Part shown: positions 49,632 to 52,864 of the stretch, in pieces
How positions within the stretch are numbered: the first letter of the stretch is position 1
Layout of the letters: every line of letters begins with the position of its first letter
NCBI GenBank assembly: GCA_024277205.1
Contig: JAJRVP010000011.1
Location: 1 to 52,864, forward strand
Reading direction: 5' to 3'
Length of the DNA stretch: 52,864 nucleotides
Source of the DNA: an archaeon
GTDB lineage: Archaea > Nanobdellota > Nanobdellia > CSSed11-243R1
Notes under the pieces: generated by a model
Seen by the model: the letters and a program-made list of their open reading frames with translations, nothing else
Told to the model about the DNA's origin: nothing
Database searches by the model: none
Translations under genes and position numbers: made by a program

Positions 49632-49680
49632 GCTTTTCTTAAAAAGAAACGTTGACAAAGAAAGATTTACCAAAAGAAAC
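49632..49680 (+). repeat. Orphan intron-like cores upstream of primase
   Basis: The plus strand carries CTTTTCTT, AA, AAAGAAAC, GTTGACA, AAGAAAG, then a second half copy ATTTACC, AAAAGAAAC. The order pyrimidine, purine, spacer, purine matches the RNA-gene introns. The segment lies between the two divergent promoters and 34 bp before the primase ATG, so it may be transcribed as leader. Confidence 0.5.
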
Positions 49681-49713
49681 TTTTTAAAAAGGTTGCATAT
49701 TATATTCTTTAGC

Positions 49714-50991
49714 ATGCATCTATCAGATATAATCCGGTTTTATTCAAACGATAAAGTAAAATCCCAGCTTCTTTCTCTTGCAAGAAGCAGAGAAGTAGTT
49801 GTAAGATACAATGATAGGGTTGGAAAAAGGCCGGATTCATTAATTTATGAAAATGACATAGTCGAACTTGCTAGAAATGGTGCTACTTCATTTCATGCAT
49901 CTATGGAACGTTGGAAAAACCCACTTTTGTTAAGACAGGATTTAAAAAAGAAAGAATTAGAGGATTTAAGAATTGGGTGGGATTTAATTCTTGATATTGA
50001 TTGTCCACATTTGGAATATGCAAAAATTTGCGCCAATCTGATTTGCGAAGCACTCGAATTTCATGGCATAAAACATTATTCATTAAAGTTTTCTGGAGGT
50101 ACAGGTTTCCATGTAGGTGTGCCTTTTGAGTCATTTCCAAAAGAGATTAATGGGCAAGAAACAAGACTTTTTTTCCCAGAAGGTGCGAGAATTATTGCAC
50201 TTTATTTAAGCGAAATGATTAAAAAACAATTAGCAGACGAAATTCTCAATTTTGAAGACATCAAACAAATCACAAAACGCACTGGAAAGAAATTTAATGA
50301 ATTGGTAAAAGATGGAGAGTTGGACCCATATAAGATAATAACAATAGATACTGTTGCTATTTCATCTAGGCACCTTTTTAGAATGCCATATACTTTTAAT
50401 GAGAAAACATGGTTGGTTTCTATTCCTCTAAAAAAGAAAGACATATTTTCTTTTAAAACAAAAGATGCAGAATATAAAAATGTAGAAGTTAATCTTGGAT
50501 TTCTTGAGGAATTTAGAAAAGATGAAGCAAAACAATTGTTTATACAAGCATTTGATTGGAATATGTCTCAAGAAGTTCAAAAAGAAATAAGAGAGTTAAG
50601 TGAGAAATACAACATACCTAAAAAAGCAATAGATAAAGCATTTTTCCCTCCATGTATTCAAAATATTTACAAAGGGCTTGAAGATGGACGAAAAAGAGCA
50701 TTGTTTATTTTAATTAATTTTCTTAAAAGCGTTGGTTGGGACAACGAATCTATTAAAAAAGAGGTTTTTGAATGGAACAAAAAGAACCCAGAGCCCTTGC
50801 GGGAAAGTTATATAAATTCTCAGCTTAATTGGCATAAGAGAATAAAGGGTGCTTATCTTCCACCTGGTTGCAAAAATTCAAACTATTATGTTGATATTGG
50901 TATATGCAAACCAGATAGTATTTGTGCAGGCATAAAAAATCCTGTTGTTTATCCATTTAAGAAGATGAAAAGGGTGAAAAAGAGTGGCTGA
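49714..50991 (+). CDS. priS: DNA primase: PriS catalytic subunit fused to PriL iron-sulphur domain
   Basis: A 425-residue protein. The N-terminal 300 residues are PriS: ILDIDCP (catalytic acidic motif), SGGTGFHVGVPFESFP and the RHLFRMPYTFNEKT core. The C-terminal part (about residues 310-415) matches the PriL C-terminal domain, with cysteines in FPPCIQNI, PPGCKNS, GICKPD and SICAG as four iron-sulphur ligands. Such a fusion is known from Nanoarchaeum equitans, whose single-chain primase works without a separate PriL. I chose the ATG because the preceding TTG is not supported by a ribosome site. The stop overlaps the GINS gene start. Confidence 0.92.
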   Translation: MHLSDIIRFYSNDKVKSQLLSLARSREVVVRYNDRVGKRPDSLIYENDIVELARNGATSFHASMERWKNPLLLRQDLKKKELEDLRIGWDLILDIDCPHLEYAKICANLICEALEFHGIKHYSLKFSGGTGFHVGVPFESFPKEINGQETRLFFPEGARIIALYLSEMIKKQLADEILNFEDIKQITKRTGKKFNELVKDGELDPYKIITIDTVAISSRHLFRMPYTFNEKTWLVSIPLKKKDIFSFKTKDAEYKNVEVNLGFLEEFRKDEAKQLFIQAFDWNMSQEVQKEIRELSEKYNIPKKAIDKAFFPPCIQNIYKGLEDGRKRALFILINFLKSVGWDNESIKKEVFEWNKKNPEPLRESYINSQLNWHKRIKGAYLPPGCKNSNYYVDIGICKPDSICAGIKNPVVYPFKKMKRVKKSG

Positions 50992-51595
50992 TGTAATTTC
51001 TTATGAAGAACTCAGACGTATTCAAACATTAGAAAGAGAAAATAAAGTACTTCAGGATTTAGAGCCATCTTTTTTTAAAAAAGTTCAAGAGTATATCAAA
51101 ACCAAAGAAAAAATTATTGAAGAGAATAAAAATAGCGATAATGTATTCTCAAAGCAAATTGTAGAGAAAAATGAAAATGAACTAAAAAATATTAAAAAAA
51201 TAATAGAGGATATATGTGGTAGAAGAAGAAGGAAAATAATTCTTCAAGCTTTGAACAATATATCTGCAAGAGTGCACAATACTGAACATATGTTGCCTGA
51301 AGAAGAAGAATTATATAACCGCACAATTGAAATTATTAGAACATATACTGATTCCTTTATCTCAAAATTTGAAAAAGCATTGGAATCCCCAAAACCAGAA
51401 ATTGAAGAGAAGTCAAAACAAGAAGAAAACAAAGATTTTAAAAAGCTTAAACTTACTGATTCCATTCCAGAATTTTTGTGGAAAGACAATCAAAAGTATG
51501 GACCTTATGAAAAAGAACAAGAAGTTGAGCTTCCAAAAGAAGTAGGGGAAATATTAATAAAGGAAGGAAAAGCTATTGAAATTAATGAAAAGTGA
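50984..51595 (+). CDS. GINS complex subunit (Gins51/Gins15)
   Basis: A 203-residue GINS protein: helical A domain with GRRRRKIILQALNN and LPEEEELYNRTIEIIRTY, linker, and C-terminal B domain with SIPEFLWKDNQKYGPYEKEQEVELP and LIKEGKAIEI. GINS joins MCM and primase at the fork. The start overlaps the primase stop by 8 bp, so co-translation is likely. An operon of primase and GINS followed by L44e, S27e and aIF2 alpha is common in archaea. Confidence 0.92.
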   Translation: MADVISYEELRRIQTLERENKVLQDLEPSFFKKVQEYIKTKEKIIEENKNSDNVFSKQIVEKNENELKNIKKIIEDICGRRRRKIILQALNNISARVHNTEHMLPEEEELYNRTIEIIRTYTDSFISKFEKALESPKPEIEEKSKQEENKDFKKLKLTDSIPEFLWKDNQKYGPYEKEQEVELPKEVGEILIKEGKAIEINEK

Positions 51596-51600
51596 TTAAA

Positions 51601-51909
51601 ATGAAGATGCCAAAAGAAGTTAATAGATATTGCCCAAAATGTAAGAAAAAAACAAAACAAAAAGTGATACAGGTTAAATCGCACAAGACTCGTGCAACAC
51701 TTAAAAAAGGGCAGAGAAGACATGAAAGGCGCTCTGGTATTAGTGGTTATGGTGGTTATCCAAGACCAAAACCTGAGAAATCAAAGAAATGGGGTGTAAA
51801 ATTAACAAAAAAACTTGATTTAAGATATAAATGCTCAGAATGTGGGAAGATGACAATTAGGAAACAAGGTTTTAGAGTTAAAAAATTGGAAATGGTAGGT
51901 GCTAAATAA
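51601..51909 (+). CDS. rpl44e: Ribosomal protein L44e
   Basis: A 102-residue L44e, MKMPKEVNRYCPKCKKKT at the N-terminus. The zinc-binding cysteines form CPKC and CSEC pairs, and the central basic region (RHERRSGISGYGGYPRPKP) is conserved. The ATG follows AGTGATTAAA. It binds 23S rRNA near the E site. It overlaps rps27e by 1 bp. Confidence 0.97.
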   Translation: MKMPKEVNRYCPKCKKKTKQKVIQVKSHKTRATLKKGQRRHERRSGISGYGGYPRPKPEKSKKWGVKLTKKLDLRYKCSECGKMTIRKQGFRVKKLEMVGAK

Positions 51910-52094
51910 TGGAACTTATTCCAACTCCAAAAAGCAAATTTATAAAAGTAAGATGCAAAAAATGCAAAAATGAACAAATAATTTTTGGTAAGGCTGCTTC
52001 TGAAATAAAATGCCTTGTTTGCGAAAGTGTTTTAGCATCACCAACTGGCGGAAAAACAAGGATAAAAGCCAAAGTTTTGGAAGTTCTCGAATAA
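51909..52094 (+). CDS. rps27e: Ribosomal protein S27e
   Basis: A 61-residue S27e with the zinc ribbon CKKC and CLVC and the terminal KTRIKAKVLEVLE. It is a small-subunit protein. The last 27 nt, encoding AKVLEVLE and stop, are repeated with four changes about 95 bp downstream (52190-52216), with repeat cores in between. Its reading frame is intact, so the first copy suffices for function. Confidence 0.95.
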   Translation: MELIPTPKSKFIKVRCKKCKNEQIIFGKAASEIKCLVCESVLASPTGGKTRIKAKVLEVLE

Positions 52095-52106
52095 CCTTTC
52101 TTAAAA

Positions 52107-52144
52107 CCTTTTTCTTAGGAAGAAAAAGCTTTATCAAAAAGAAG
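52107..52144 (+). repeat. Orphan intron-like core after rps27e, plus strand
   Basis: The plus strand reads CCTTTTTCTT, AGG, AAGAAAAAG, CTTTATC, AAAAAGAAG. This is the pyrimidine, purine, spacer, purine order of the intron family, 13 bp after the S27e stop. It is not flanked by a visible central helix. Confidence 0.6.
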
Positions 52145-52145
52145 A

Positions 52146-52190
52146 TTTTTTCTTTCAGTGCAGGTTTTCTTTCTAAAAGAAAAAGTGCTG
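52146..52190 (-). repeat. Orphan intron-like core after rps27e, opposite orientation
   Basis: Read on the minus strand the segment is CACTTTTTCTTTT, AGAAAGAAAA, CCTGCACTG, AAAGAAAAAA. It is a variant core, similar to one in the 16S trailer (CCTGCGCT). It lies head to head with the plus-strand core and just before the second copy of the S27e tail. Confidence 0.55.
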
Positions 52191-52216
52191 CAAAAGTTTT
52201 AGAAGTTTTCGAATGA
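52190..52216 (+). repeat. Duplicated 3' end of rps27e
   Basis: The segment GCAAAAGTTTTAGAAGTTTT and on matches 52068-52094 at 23 of 27 positions and encodes AKVLEVFE with a TGA stop. The frame is not open to an ATG in a sensible gene. It may be a target duplication flanking the inserted cores, or an alternative 3' exon. No bulge-helix-bulge motif was identified to decide. Confidence 0.7.
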
Positions 52217-52261
52217 ATGTTTATGGAAATCTTTATAATCTGCTTTTAAATTGATTATTCT

Positions 52262-52864
52262 ATGTTCTTTAAAAAAGAAGGCGTACCTGAAAGAGGGGAA
52301 TTAGTAATCTGTACTGTAAAGAAGATTTTGCCACACGCAGCATTTGTAATTTTAGATGAATACGAAAATTTAGAAGCTATGCTTCATGTTTCGGAAATAT
52401 CTTCAAAATGGGTTAAAAATATAAAAGAACACATTAGTGAGGGTAAGAGAATTGTCTGTAAAGTATTAGATGTTAAACCAAATGGACATATAGATGTTTC
52501 TTTAAAAAGAGTTACAAATTCTGAAACGAAAAGAAAACTTAATGAGCTAAAAGCAGAACAAAGAATGGAAAAGCTTATAGAAGCAATTGCAAGAAAATTA
52601 AAAGAAGAACCAAAAAAAGGACTTGAAAAAATAGGCACCATAATCATAGAAGAGTATGGCTCACTTGCAGAATTTTCTTCAGCAGTTAAACAGGAAGGTG
52701 CAGAAATAATCAAAGAGTTAGACATCCCAGAAAAATGGAAAAAGGAACTTTATACTCAAATTTCAGAACAGTTAAAATCCCAATTTGTTAAAATGTGTAG
52801 AGAGATTGAGGTTAAATCATTTGAAGGGGATGGAGTTAAAAGATTAAAAAAATTCTTTGAAAAA
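52262..52864 (+). CDS. eif2a: Translation initiation factor aIF2 alpha, 3' end cut by window
   Basis: The first 201 codons of aIF2 alpha: N-terminal S1 domain (VPERGELVICTVKKI through HIDVSLKRV), then the helical domain (LIEAIARKLKEEPKKGLEKIG). The family is about 265 residues, so roughly a quarter is missing. The factor completes the aIF2 heterotrimer with beta and gamma. It follows L44e and S27e, the usual archaeal operon order, but here it is separated from rps27e by 167 bp of repeat and duplicated sequence instead of being contiguous. Confidence 0.96.
   Translation, partial: MFFKKEGVPERGELVICTVKKILPHAAFVILDEYENLEAMLHVSEISSKWVKNIKEHISEGKRIVCKVLDVKPNGHIDVSLKRVTNSETKRKLNELKAEQRMEKLIEAIARKLKEEPKKGLEKIGTIIIEEYGSLAEFSSAVKQEGAEIIKELDIPEKWKKELYTQISEQLKSQFVKMCREIEVKSFEGDGVKRLKKFFEK

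Noticed and set aside
52010-52216. A 68-residue protein overlapping rps27e
   Set aside because: It is an out-of-frame reading of rps27e followed by the repeat cores, joining the duplicated tail by chance.

Overview
The window comes from an AT-rich archaeon with short intergenic gaps. Archaeal information-processing genes dominate: Topo VI, MCM, GINS15, PCNA, RFC small and large subunits, a fused primase, TBP, TFS, RpoL, aIF1A, aIF2 alpha and beta, thermosome, fibrillarin and Nop5. Genes often start a few bases after a GGTGA-type Shine-Dalgarno that matches the 16S 3' end. The unlinked 16S gene, the primase fusion with a PriL-type iron-sulphur domain, and a tRNA-Ile with a UAU anticodon point to a DPANN lineage (Pacearchaeota/Woesearchaeota/Nanoarchaeota type). 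That placement is inference; no tree was built.

Layout. 1-2.4 kb: the end of an HD-domain protein, a metallophosphoesterase and two unknown proteins. 2.4-4.7 kb: a stand-alone 16S rRNA gene (minus strand) with leader, trailer and processing stem, interrupted by two introns. 4.7-9.1 kb: two GT4 glycosyltransferases, small membrane and zinc proteins, a 38-residue basic ORF, and four tRNA genes (Leu-UAA, Glu-UUC, Ile-UAU, Asn-GUU). 9.1-13.4 kb: Topo VI A/B, a Dim2-like KH protein and Rio1. 13.4-15.8 kb: a 2-oxoacid:ferredoxin oxidoreductase. 15.8-31.6 kb, mostly minus strand: HtpX, LemA, aIF1A, aIF2 beta, two MFS carriers, an RPA-like OB protein, a tandem ThyX-like protein, SHMT, MCM, TBP and IleRS. 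31.6-34.4 kb: clamp loader genes. 34.4-43.7 kb: a degenerate secretion-type ATPase, thermosome, two lipoproteins, fibrillarin, an M29-like peptidase, a Nudix fusion and Nop5. 43.7-52.9 kb: RpoL, DUF99, signal peptidase, TFS, PCNA, membrane proteins, primase, GINS15, L44e, S27e and the start of aIF2 alpha.

The outstanding observation is an intron system. The four tRNA genes carry 13 insertions (4+2+4+3) and the 16S gene carries two. Nearly all fit one bulge-helix-bulge geometry: about four upstream exon bases pair with the intron's 3' tail, a 3-nt bulge is cut 2|1 on each strand, and an inner hairpin follows. Removing them restores consensus tRNAs of about 72-87 nt and the universally conserved 16S sequences. 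Most share one core: CACC, a pyrimidine run, a purine run complementary to it, a spacer such as CTGCACC or CGTGCACGG, a second purine run also complementary to the same pyrimidines, and GGTG. They sit in the D-loop (all four tRNAs, same position), the anticodon stem or loop, the variable arm and the T-loop. Related cores occur outside RNA genes: in the 16S leader and trailer, after ileS, before the primase, and between rps27e and aIF2 alpha, where they lie between two copies of a 27-nt piece of the rps27e 3' end. This looks like a proliferating family of short splicing-endonuclease introns.
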